A stretch of 64,000 nt of DNA from contig SVIW01000010.1 of the NCBI GenBank assembly GCA_015069295.1, positions 1 to 64,000 of the forward strand, read 5' to 3'. The stretch's first letter is position 1. Each line of letters starts with the position of its first letter. The translations under genes were made by a program, and so were the position numbers. The stretch comes from Clostridiales bacterium. GTDB lineage: Bacteria > Bacillota > Clostridia > Christensenellales > Borkfalkiaceae. Shown here in pieces: positions 8,528-16,643 of this stretch. The notes beneath the pieces were generated by a model. The model saw nothing but the letters and a program-made list of their open reading frames with translations. It did no database searches and was not told the DNA's origin.

Positions 8528-9148
8528 TTATTCTTCTTCCGAAGCAATCGGCAATTCTTCCTGCGCAGGCTCGTCTACCTTTTCTTCCATTTCCACCCCG
8601 TCTTCGTCAACCTCTTCAAATTCGAGGGCTTTCTTTTGCAGAATTTCGTATTGAATCACGAAATTGCTTTGCACGATATAATGGACGAAATCCCCGCTTT
8701 CAAAGTCAGGCAGGGGCATTTCGGGGTCGTGATACGCCTCGCGCTCCATCCATTCGCATTTTTTCTTATTCCAAGTTTCGAATACGCAAGAAACGACGTC
8801 GATATTGTCCTTTTGTAAATTATTTTCGTCAAAGCAGTAAAAATAATTCTTCTCTTCGTTTTTCAAGCCCGTAGACACGTAGGTAAGCATTTTAAAATAC
8901 CGACGGATACGGCTGAATTTAATCGACATATACGGGAAAATAACGATGACGTAAACGGCGGACATTACGTATACGCACATTTCGGGCAGGATTTGCATCG
9001 GGTCTTCGTAGGGAAGCCCGATATAATACACCAGCCACGCGATACAGTAGGCAAGATACGCAAAGGTAATTGTCCAAAATACCGATAATATTCTCTTTTT
9101 TTGTTTATACGCCGCCAAATAATCGGCGTCTTTATACACGGAAATCAT
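8528..9148 (-). CDS. two-pass membrane protein, unknown function
   Basis: Not recognised. The 206 residues begin with a short basic N-terminus, then two membrane segments (about 20-47, rich in aromatic residues, and about 55-80), then a soluble region of some 120 residues ending in a strongly acidic Glu-rich tail. This suggests a small inner-membrane protein with a large cytosolic C-terminal part. It lies 14 bp after the DegV gene in the same operon. Confidence 0.7.
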   Translation of the reverse strand: MISVYKDADYLAAYKQKKRILSVFWTITFAYLAYCIAWLVYYIGLPYEDPMQILPEMCVYVMSAVYVIVIFPYMSIKFSRIRRYFKMLTYVSTGLKNEEKNYFYCFDENNLQKDNIDVVSCVFETWNKKKCEWMEREAYHDPEMPLPDFESGDFVHYIVQSNFVIQYEILQKKALEFEEVDEDGVEMEEKVDEPAQEELPIASEEE

Positions 9149-9162
9149 ACAAATTCCCTCTT

Positions 9163-10008
9163 TTATTTATTGTAAATAAACAATACGCCAAGCGTGCTCT
9201 TGCCACAATGGCTGGTGATAATCGAGCCTGCCACCGTTTCGATAATTTCGTCGAATTCGAAAAGCTCTTCCACCTTTTCACGCGCCGCCGCCACCAGTTC
9301 GGGCTCTGCCGACGAATGGGTGATAAAGCAACGGGATTTGTCGTAATCGGGGTATTTTTCTTTCAAATCCTCTACGTACTGTTTGATGAGGAAACTCATT
9401 TTACCACGGTATTTTTTACCGGGTACGAGCTTGCCTTCTTCCATATAGATGAGGGGATGAATCTTTAAAATATTCGCGCCGAACATTTCCATTTTCGAAC
9501 AACGCCCGCCCTTGTAAAGATAATCGAGTCTGTCGGGTACGAACGAAGTGTTTACTCGATGACGAAGCTCTAAAATCGTCTTTTCGATTTCTTCCGCCGA
9601 TTTGCCCTCGTCCCGAAGGTCGGCTGCTTTTATGACCAATAAGCCCTGCCCGGACGAAAGCGCCATCGAGTCGATTACGCGCACCTTACCCTTGAAGGAT
9701 TCCGCCGCCTGCAACGCCATATTATGCGAGCCGGAGCTGAGCTTGGAAATATTGAAATGGATAACTTCGTCCCCGAATTTTAACTGCTCCGCAAAAAACT
9801 CTTCATAATCGCCGATGCTGGGCGCGCTGGTTTTGGGCAGAGTCTTCGTCTTTGCAACGAAATCGAAAATATCCTGCGGCGTAATGTCCACGCCGTCGTG
9901 GTAGGAGTCCGTCCCCAAATTGACCTGCAAGGGCAAAATGCCGATGTTGCGGGTCTGTACCAAGTTGCCAAGGTCGCAAGTGCTGTCCGATGTAATACGA
10001 ATTGCCAT
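9163..10008 (-). CDS. DegV family fatty-acid-binding protein (paralog 1)
   Basis: DegV/FakB-like protein of 281 residues; family members hold a fatty acid and present it to a FakA kinase. The N-terminal TSDSTCDLG, the central KTSAPSIGDYEEFF, HFNISKLSSGSHNMA and the C-terminal SITSHCGKSTLGVLF match the family, although the end is SHCGKST rather than SHxGPG as in the other two DegV genes here. It lies 19 bp downstream of the signal peptidase gene. Binding of fatty acid is family knowledge; no fakA is in the window. Confidence 0.92.
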   Translation of the reverse strand: MAIRITSDSTCDLGNLVQTRNIGILPLQVNLGTDSYHDGVDITPQDIFDFVAKTKTLPKTSAPSIGDYEEFFAEQLKFGDEVIHFNISKLSSGSHNMALQAAESFKGKVRVIDSMALSSGQGLLVIKAADLRDEGKSAEEIEKTILELRHRVNTSFVPDRLDYLYKGGRCSKMEMFGANILKIHPLIYMEEGKLVPGKKYRGKMSFLIKQYVEDLKEKYPDYDKSRCFITHSSAEPELVAAAREKVEELFEFDEIIETVAGSIITSHCGKSTLGVLFIYNK

Positions 10009-10027
10009 AATTGTTTTCTCCTTCTAT

Positions 10028-10708
10028 TTACGATAATTCCTCGTGGATTAAATATTTCCCTATAAATTCTCGGTGCTCGATTGCCCACTCGGGCACGACA
10101 CCGATAATGTCCGTTACCTTATACAGCCTGTCCAAATGCGAACCTTGCGTTTGGTTATAACGGCTGTCTTTGCTTTTGTTGCGGTTGTCGCCAAGGAAAA
10201 AGATTTCGCCTTTTCCTACTTCGTACACTCCAAAGCTGTATATCTCTGCGTTTTCATAATACGCGTACGGTTCGTACAGTTTTACCCATTCCTCCGTACC
10301 CGCATACCTGATTTCCACCTGTCCTTTGGTACATTTTACCGCGTCCCCCTCAACGGCGATGAGGCGTTTTATGAGGTACTTGGTTTTCTTGCCTTCCTCT
10401 TTCTTCTCGTTTTCCGCTTTGATTTCCGGGATATTTTCCACGTATACCACGATAACGTCGCCGCGCTCAGCGTCCTCGCCGTCGCAATAGCGCATCAACA
10501 GCTTATCGCCGTGCTGCAGCGTATTACACATCGAAGCCCCGTCTACCAGTACGCCGCCGTAGTTGTTCGTCCAGTAAAAACGGAAAATAAACAACGCCAA
10601 GACGACGGAAAGGAAGATTGCAAAAAAACGGTAAGTCGAACCCTTCTCTTTTAGGGCGAAGCATTTTTCGTATAAATCGCTGTCTTGCAGCCTACGGTCT
10701 TTTTTCAC
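10028..10708 (-). CDS. lepB: signal peptidase I
   Basis: Membrane-anchored serine protease (S26) that removes signal peptides from secreted proteins. One N-terminal membrane segment (about 26-48) is followed by the catalytic Ser in DGASMCNTL and the general-base Lys in KYLIKRLIAVEGD, then the conserved FFLGDNRNKSKDSR box. Length 226 is normal for Gram-positive type I enzymes. Its start overlaps the DUF951 stop by 4 bp. Confidence 0.95.
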   Translation of the reverse strand: MKKDRRLQDSDLYEKCFALKEKGSTYRFFAIFLSVVLALFIFRFYWTNNYGGVLVDGASMCNTLQHGDKLLMRYCDGEDAERGDVIVVYVENIPEIKAENEKKEEGKKTKYLIKRLIAVEGDAVKCTKGQVEIRYAGTEEWVKLYEPYAYYENAEIYSFGVYEVGKGEIFFLGDNRNKSKDSRYNQTQGSHLDRLYKVTDIIGVVPEWAIEHREFIGKYLIHEELS

Positions 10709-10896
10709 AAATTCTCTCCTTGTGTTAAAGTGGATTTTGCCCGTTTTTTAAGTTCGTCGCGGGTCATATTGAGGTATTTTCCGCAGGTCGTACACTGTAG
10801 CTTAATATCCGCGCCGACCCGCGCAATTTTCCACTGCACGCCCCCGCACGGGTGTTGTTTTTTTAGGGTTAAAATTGCGTTTACTTCGTAGTTCAT
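10705..10896 (-). CDS. DUF951 domain protein
   Basis: Small cytosolic protein of 63 residues with the DUF951 pattern: TLKKQHPCGG near the start and a CTTCGKYLNMTR segment, so three Cys that could bind a metal. Function unknown. I prefer the ATG at 10896, which gives the family's usual N-terminus; an in-frame GTG at 10908 would overlap the upstream stop. Neither has a clear Shine-Dalgarno, implying translational coupling with the hydrolase-like gene. Confidence 0.85.
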   Translation of the reverse strand: MNYEVNAILTLKKQHPCGGVQWKIARVGADIKLQCTTCGKYLNMTRDELKKRAKSTLTQGENL

Positions 10897-10898
10897 AA

Positions 10899-12602
10899 TT
10901 ACAGCCACAAAATATTGGTAACGGAAAATTCCATCTCCTCTCCCGCACTGTCAAATACGAGCGCGCTGCCAAGATAGAAATTTTCCAAGGGTTTGCCGGT
11001 AGGGCCTTTGAAGTCGGCGGCTTTTAAGATGATGCGTTTCCATTTCCCGCCGCCACGCAAAGGCACGACGCAGGTGTACCGTTCGTCGCCCGTTTCCAAA
11101 TTGGCAACCTCGATAGACGCCTCGATTTCTTGGTCTTCCTTTCCGTAAACGTCAAATTCGAGCAAAGCGTTTTCCATCGGAATATACCTTGGCGAACTGA
11201 TTTTATAGGTTTTGATACCGCTGACCGAATACGCGCCCTTTATATCCCCGTAGCCGAGGGAAATTTTAGGCACGCTCTCTTTTTCGAGAAAAATCCCGCC
11301 GATGGAATATTCCTCGTGGTCGGCAATCCCGAAACAATCAAGATCTCCCCCTGCGTAAATCTTGCGGCTGCGTACCGCTAAAGCGTTGAAATTGGAAAGG
11401 CGTTTTGCCGTAATTTTCGACATCACGCGGAAGCCGTTGATGTATTTTGCATAGGCGTACACGAAAACGGCTTTTGCCCCGGCAAAGGGCTGTATTTTAT
11501 GAGAAAATCTTCCGTTTTTCACCGACCTGCCGTCCACTTTGTAAATACAATGCCAATCGCGATAAGTCGAACGAGTCTTAACGTCCGCTTCAGCGTAGTA
11601 AATTCCCGCCTCTTCCAGCAAGCCTTCTTTATCGCATTCCACGAAAATCTCCACACCGTCCGCAGTTTCTTCCAATCGCACGTTTAAGGTGTCGGGGATA
11701 TAAATTTCTCTTCCCTTTAAGTTCTTTTCCAAAAACAGATCCATATCCCTAAGGGCGTTAGGACCGATACACGCTCCCGTATCCAACGAATACACCAAAG
11801 CGTTGCCGTCCGTGTTACCAATGCGCGAATAGGTATCGTAGGCGCGGTCGCAATCGAACTGTGCGTCCCGCAAAGAGCATAGCATCAATACGGGGCATTT
11901 TACGTACGGCGCGTACGATTGCGCCTCTGCCGAGGCGATATACCGATGCCGATCGTCGCTTAAGTTATGCGCGATATTATCCCCGAACTTTGCAATATGC
12001 AAAAAGGAATGCCAACCCGCCGCATTGACGGGGATCCCGCATTTGATATCGGGCGACAGCATCGTATGCCAAGCGATTTCACCGCCCTTACCGATACCAA
12101 CCACGCCGATTGCCCCCACGTCCTCGCGCGATTTGAGGTATTCGACGGAATACAGCGCGACGTACGTCCATTCGAACCAAGTCGTCTTATCCGCCTCTAA
12201 ATCTTTCATCGAAGAAAGCCCTTGGGCTTGTTCGTAATTACCGTAGTCAAGGGAAGGGGGGTATACGGTACGCAAAACTCCGTCCCCGTCCTCTTTCATT
12301 TTTCCCGAATAGTCGGGCATTAAAACGGCGTATCCTCTGTCCGTAAAATAGGCGATAGTTTCCTCGTCCACAGGTTTTCCCGCGTCCGCCAACAACAAAA
12401 CCGTAGGCTTTTTCCCCTCGCCGACAGGGCGCACAAAGCGGGCGTAAACGCGCACACGGCCGTCTGCTACCGCGTGCCCCGAATAGGAAACGTGGCAATA
12501 GCGTTTGCCGTTCTCCTCTTCAATCCCCCATTCGCTTGCGCCAAGCGGATTTTTTAAATTGTATTTTTTCCATAAGGAAATTGCGCTTACAATCGTTTTC
12601 AT
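10899..12602 (-). CDS. alpha/beta-hydrolase-fold protein lacking the catalytic serine
   Basis: About 567 residues. Residues 1-300 resemble dienelactone hydrolase/acetyl-xylan esterase folds: TVLLLADAGKP, YFTDRGYAVLMPDYSG, then a nucleophile elbow that reads GVVGIGKGGEIAW, so Lys (codon AAG) replaces the Ser of GxSxG. The acid-loop region CPVLMLCSLRDAQFDCDRAYD is visible but no obvious catalytic His follows. Residues 310-567 are beta-rich and may form substrate-binding sandwiches. A binding or scaffolding role is more likely than hydrolysis. I use the ATG at 12602; a GTG lies two codons upstream. Confidence 0.72.
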   Translation of the reverse strand: MKTIVSAISLWKKYNLKNPLGASEWGIEEENGKRYCHVSYSGHAVADGRVRVYARFVRPVGEGKKPTVLLLADAGKPVDEETIAYFTDRGYAVLMPDYSGKMKEDGDGVLRTVYPPSLDYGNYEQAQGLSSMKDLEADKTTWFEWTYVALYSVEYLKSREDVGAIGVVGIGKGGEIAWHTMLSPDIKCGIPVNAAGWHSFLHIAKFGDNIAHNLSDDRHRYIASAEAQSYAPYVKCPVLMLCSLRDAQFDCDRAYDTYSRIGNTDGNALVYSLDTGACIGPNALRDMDLFLEKNLKGREIYIPDTLNVRLEETADGVEIFVECDKEGLLEEAGIYYAEADVKTRSTYRDWHCIYKVDGRSVKNGRFSHKIQPFAGAKAVFVYAYAKYINGFRVMSKITAKRLSNFNALAVRSRKIYAGGDLDCFGIADHEEYSIGGIFLEKESVPKISLGYGDIKGAYSVSGIKTYKISSPRYIPMENALLEFDVYGKEDQEIEASIEVANLETGDERYTCVVPLRGGGKWKRIILKAADFKGPTGKPLENFYLGSALVFDSAGEEMEFSVTNILWL

Positions 12603-12646
12603 ATCCACAAATCCGTTTTGAAAGTTTTAAAGATTAAATTTAAAGA

Positions 12647-15235
12647 TTAAAATCTCTCCACGTGCACGCGCGAGCCATGACTCTCGTTTGCACCTGTTAC
12701 CAATATTTTATTATCAATGCGGTGTTTAAGTTCCTCTACGTGCGAAATTAACCCCACCGTCAAATTTTGTTTGCCCAGTTTCCCCAAGACGTCCATTACC
12801 GTATCGACCAATTTTTCGTCCAACGTACCAAAGCCCTCGTCCAGAAAGAAAAACTCGATAGGCCGCAAGGATTTAATACAAATCGCCGCCGATAAGGAAA
12901 GCGCCAAGGAGAGGGACACGAGGAAGGTCTCGCCGCCCGACAAGGTCTTTACCGAACGCAAATTCCCCCCGTCTAAATTGTCGCCGACCTTAAAATCTTT
13001 GTCGTATTGCAGAAAATATCTCCCGCCCGTCAAAGACAGCAGCGTTTTGCTTGCGCCCACGCAAACCTCTTGCAAATATTCCGAAGCGATAAATTCGAGA
13101 AATTTATTCCCCTTTAACAAGTTCTTTAACTCTTCGCAGGTCTTCTTTTCTTTCTCGCATTCTATCAGTTCTTTTTCAAATACTTTATACCGTTCGTGCA
13201 AATTTGCTATCCGCACAAAATCGGATTTTTTTGCGGCAAACTCGCCGTATAAACGGTCCCGTTCCCCTCTTGCCAAAGACAAGGTTTCCCGTGCAACCGT
13301 CAAAGCGGTTTCGTCAAAATCCGCAAAGGCTCTTTCGTCCGTCTCCTCGTACGTTCTTTGCAAAGCCGCATAACGTTCGAAAAACGTATTACACTCTTCC
13401 TTGCCCTTATGGACGTCCCCTACCCTCTCGATCAACGATTTTGCCTCGTCTAAAAAAGCAAATCCGTTGTCTTGTAAGGCTTTTTGAAGATTTTCCTTTA
13501 AAGCGCCTTCTGCCAAAACGCATTTTTCGTACAGTCCCTTTTGCGTTTCCATTCTTGCAAAGCAAGCGTTTTGCGCCTCTTGCGCCGTGTCCACTCTCGC
13601 TTGCGCGGCGGCGCGCGACTTTTGCAAAGCGTTTAACTCGTCTTCAATATCCGACAGCGTTCCCAGAGCGTTCAGCTCCGCCGTCTTTGCCGTTGCCGCG
13701 TCCAAGGTCGCTTTATAGATAGCGCCCTGCGCCGCTAAGGCTTGTTTCTTCGTTTCGTTCGCCTCGTAGTCGCGTTTGCGCTTTTCCACCTCTTCGAGCT
13801 GGGATTTTAACAGTTTCCGTTTCCCCTCCGCCAGCTTGAACGACGCCTGCAACTGCGCCATATCAAGCGTTTTCTCGTCGGTACGACGGGGGGTGTATTT
13901 TTGCAACAAAACCGCAATTTCTTCTTCCGTTTGAGGGAACTTTTCTTGCAAGGCGTACAAGTCCTTTCTAAACTCGCCGTAGCTTTCCCCCATAAACAAA
14001 TCTTTGCAGTTTCTGAAAACGTACTGCAACAGACTCTCGTCCGCACCCAATTCCTCCACCTTTTTTTGCAAGTCCTTTAACTCTTCGTCGAAATTTTCTT
14101 GCAGGCAGAGTTTGCTCAGTTTTTTATATTCCTCGCGGGCGGCGTCGTAGAGCTTTCTCGCCTCGCTTTCCGCTTCCAGCTCTTTTTGTCCGCCTTTTAC
14201 CTTCTCCAAAGCCAAAGAAACCCGAACGATTTTTTCCTCAAACCCGCCCTCTTCCAAGGCAAGCTTCGCGCTTTCGATGGCTTTCGTCTTTTTATCGTAC
14301 TCCTCTTTTGCCTGCGCCCAGTTTCTTTGCGCGGCGATTTTTTCCAATCGGTTGTTTTCTACGGCGTTCGACTCTTTCAAAACGGCTTGCGCATACGGAT
14401 ACCGTTCGACTTCCGCCTGCTTTTGCCGCATTTCCCGTACGCGTAAGGACAGTTCGCCAAGTCTGCGTTTCACGTCCTCGTACGCCGTCTTTTGCTTTTT
14501 TAATTCGGTTGCTTTCTCGTGCGCTTTTTCCGCCGTTTTCAAAGACTCTTCCGCTTTTTTAAGTAGGGCTTCCGTTTTAATAAGCTCCTCTTTTTTTATC
14601 GAAAGATTTTCCCCTCTGCCTTCCTCGGTTTCTCCCATTTTCGCCTTGATGAGGTTTACGTTTTCCTCCGCGCGAAGCGCCCTTGCGCTGACCGATTTAA
14701 ACAATCTCTCGCCGTATTTTTCCAAATCGAACAATCGAGAAACCAGTTTTACCCGTTCGGAAGTGGGCGCTTTAACGAGCGCCGCAAAATCCCCCTGCGG
14801 CAGAGCGATACACGTTTTAAAATCGGCAAAGGTAAGCCCGATAATCGTTTCCAAACGCTCGTTGACGTCCTTCGTGCCCTCGGCAAGCGCCAACAATTTG
14901 TCCTCTTGGTATTCGTATAAAAAAGCTTTTGCCGTATTGTTTTTTCTTTTTCGTTCCCGCTTGACTCGATAGGTATGCCGCACGCCGTCCGTTACCAATT
15001 CGAAATCGAAGATAACGTACGCCGAATCGAGTTTATAATTGATACACTCTTGAAAATCGCTGCGCTCTATCTTCCCATATAGCGCCAAGTGGATACAGTC
15101 GAGCAAAGTGCTTTTTCCGCTGCCCGTATCCCCGAAGATCCCGAACACGCCGCCCGCAAGCAAACTGCGAAAGTCGATTTCCGTTTTTTCCGAAAAGCTG
15201 TTAATTCCGCAAAATTCCAAATAGACGGGCTTCAT
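12647..15235 (-). CDS. sbcC: SbcC, ATPase subunit of the SbcCD nuclease
   Basis: SMC-like ATPase that with SbcD opens hairpins and processes double-strand ends. N-terminal Walker A GDTGSGKSTLLD (about 35-46), two long coiled-coil arms (about 180-640), signature motif LSGGETFLVSLSLALSLS and Walker B IEFFFLDEGFGTLDE near the C-terminus. At 862 residues it is shorter than many SbcC proteins. I see no CxxC zinc hook at the arm junction (about 380-460); only isolated Cys occur there. It starts 13 bp after sbcD with an AAAGGAGG site. Confidence 0.94.
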   Translation of the reverse strand: MKPVYLEFCGINSFSEKTEIDFRSLLAGGVFGIFGDTGSGKSTLLDCIHLALYGKIERSDFQECINYKLDSAYVIFDFELVTDGVRHTYRVKRERKRKNNTAKAFLYEYQEDKLLALAEGTKDVNERLETIIGLTFADFKTCIALPQGDFAALVKAPTSERVKLVSRLFDLEKYGERLFKSVSARALRAEENVNLIKAKMGETEEGRGENLSIKKEELIKTEALLKKAEESLKTAEKAHEKATELKKQKTAYEDVKRRLGELSLRVREMRQKQAEVERYPYAQAVLKESNAVENNRLEKIAAQRNWAQAKEEYDKKTKAIESAKLALEEGGFEEKIVRVSLALEKVKGGQKELEAESEARKLYDAAREEYKKLSKLCLQENFDEELKDLQKKVEELGADESLLQYVFRNCKDLFMGESYGEFRKDLYALQEKFPQTEEEIAVLLQKYTPRRTDEKTLDMAQLQASFKLAEGKRKLLKSQLEEVEKRKRDYEANETKKQALAAQGAIYKATLDAATAKTAELNALGTLSDIEDELNALQKSRAAAQARVDTAQEAQNACFARMETQKGLYEKCVLAEGALKENLQKALQDNGFAFLDEAKSLIERVGDVHKGKEECNTFFERYAALQRTYEETDERAFADFDETALTVARETLSLARGERDRLYGEFAAKKSDFVRIANLHERYKVFEKELIECEKEKKTCEELKNLLKGNKFLEFIASEYLQEVCVGASKTLLSLTGGRYFLQYDKDFKVGDNLDGGNLRSVKTLSGGETFLVSLSLALSLSAAICIKSLRPIEFFFLDEGFGTLDEKLVDTVMDVLGKLGKQNLTVGLISHVEELKHRIDNKILVTGANESHGSRVHVERF

Positions 15236-15248
15236 AGCGTCCTCCTTT

Positions 15249-16412
15249 TTATTCTTTCTCCGACAGCGAAGCGAGCGTTTCTAAATACAGCCGCTTGATA
15301 TCCGCTTTGGGCTCTGCGCCGTAGCTGGCTTTGTAAAAGGCGTCGAACAGTTCTTCGTCGGACAAGCCTTTACGGGATTGAAATTGCAAGGTCTCGTCGG
15401 TGCGCACTTCGGCAAGCAGCGAAACGAGATTTTCATTCGCCGCAAGTGCCGCCGCGTCCTGCGAAGAAAGCGGCTCGGTTAAAAACAAGCGCAATTCGAC
15501 GTGGTTAGCAGGGTATTGCCGCAGCAGCGCAAGCGCCGCCTCTACGCCGTCCGCCTCCAAACGAATCAGCTTTTTCCCTTTCGTCAAGGGTACGTCCTTT
15601 AAACGGCTTACCCCCTCGATTGTCAAATCGAACACCTTAACGCTTTTATCGGGAACTTCGTCGAAGGCGTACTGCAAGGGCGAACCGCTGTAATAGCAAT
15701 GCCCTTTGCCCATATGCTGCTTTTTATGCAAATGCCCCAATGCGATATAATCGCAGTTTGGCAGGGCTTCTATCGGGATTGCACGCGCGCCGCCAAGGTC
15801 GATTTCTCTTTCCCCTTCCGAAACCGCGCCGCCTGCTACGAACAGATGCGCCATAAACACCGACGGCAAGCCCTCCGCGTTTTCGTCCGTGCCTTGCGCA
15901 ATCCATTTTTGCATTTGTTCGACGTAAGAAAGTTCGGATTTTTCTTCCTTAAAGCGGGCTTCGTTGGGATAGGGCAAGGTCGAAACGAACACCCGATCGC
16001 CCGACTCGTTTTCAAACACGGCGTAGCCTTTTCCCGAAACAATCGGGCGAGTTTTTCTCGCCGCGGTTTGCAAAGAAAATTCCTTCCTCGAATTGCCGAC
16101 GATAAAAATCCCCTGCTCCTCGGCAAGGGGCGCCGCTGCGGAAAGACGAACTCCGTCGTCGTGGTTGCCGCTGATAATCAATACCGCTCGGTCTTTCCCC
16201 GCCAAATTTTTGACCTTTTTAAAAAAGAGCTCTTCCGCTTCCGCTCCCGGCGTATAGGTATCGAAAATATCGCCCGCAATCAAGACGAGCTCGACCTTTT
16301 CTTCCTCGCAAATCGCCGCGATTTCGTCCAACACTTCCGCTTGCTCGTCCAGCCGTTCGCGGGAGAATAATCTTTTGCCGATGTGCCAATCGGACGTATG
16401 TAAAATTTTCAT
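15249..16412 (-). CDS. sbcD: SbcD, nuclease subunit
   Basis: Mn-dependent calcineurin-like nuclease of the SbcCD (Mre11-Rad50) complex, 387 residues. Phosphoesterase motifs in order: HTSDWHIGK (5-13), IAGDIFDTYTPG, ISGNHDDGVR, MAHLFVAGG, ALGHLHKKQ, and a C-terminal capping domain. The start is the ATG at 16412 with a GGGAGG site; an upstream in-frame extension is Lys/Arg-rich and unlike the family. First gene of the sbcDC operon. Confidence 0.95.
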   Translation of the reverse strand: MKILHTSDWHIGKRLFSRERLDEQAEVLDEIAAICEEEKVELVLIAGDIFDTYTPGAEAEELFFKKVKNLAGKDRAVLIISGNHDDGVRLSAAAPLAEEQGIFIVGNSRKEFSLQTAARKTRPIVSGKGYAVFENESGDRVFVSTLPYPNEARFKEEKSELSYVEQMQKWIAQGTDENAEGLPSVFMAHLFVAGGAVSEGEREIDLGGARAIPIEALPNCDYIALGHLHKKQHMGKGHCYYSGSPLQYAFDEVPDKSVKVFDLTIEGVSRLKDVPLTKGKKLIRLEADGVEAALALLRQYPANHVELRLFLTEPLSSQDAAALAANENLVSLLAEVRTDETLQFQSRKGLSDEELFDAFYKASYGAEPKADIKRLYLETLASLSEKE

Positions 16413-16469
16413 CGCCCGACCTCCCGTGCGTTTTCTTTTTCTTTTTTTGAAAAACCGTATCAAAACGTC

Positions 16470-16498
16470 TTGCTTTTGTCGAAAAAAAAGGATATAAT
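16470..16498 (+). promoter_or_regulatory. promoter for dnaD-like gene
   Basis: TTGCTT, 17 bp, TATAAT. Predicted start near 16505, giving a leader of about 140 nt. It points towards the sbcD promoter, so the two transcripts would overlap by about 30 nt at their 5' ends. Confidence 0.65.
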
Positions 16499-16502
16499 AA
16501 AC

Positions 16503-16535
16503 ATACCCGTTTACGACAGGGTATAAACACCTATA
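16503..16535. promoter_or_regulatory. inverted repeats between face-to-face promoters
   Basis: Two adjacent dyads, ATACCC-N10-GGGTAT and GTATA-N6-TATAC, fill the space between the two opposed -10 boxes. They are candidate operators or RNA hairpins. They do not match the GAAC-N4-GTTC form of a Gram-positive LexA box. Confidence 0.4.
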
Positions 16536-16542
16536 CTACCTT

Positions 16543-16571
16543 ATTATACAACATTTCTTTTAAGAAAGCAA
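16543..16571 (-). promoter_or_regulatory. promoter for sbcDC
   Basis: On the minus strand TTGCTT, 17 bp, TATAAT, with predicted start near 16536 and a leader of about 124 nt to sbcD. Confidence 0.65.
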
Positions 16572-16643
16572 GAAAACGAGGAAAGCAAGAGAAAAATTTT
16601 TCCTATTTTACACATTCTTTTTCTTAAAAATCACAGGTTTTTT

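Noticed and set aside
16503..16535. LexA box controlling sbcDC
   Set aside because: The dyads lack GAAC-N4-GTTC symmetry.
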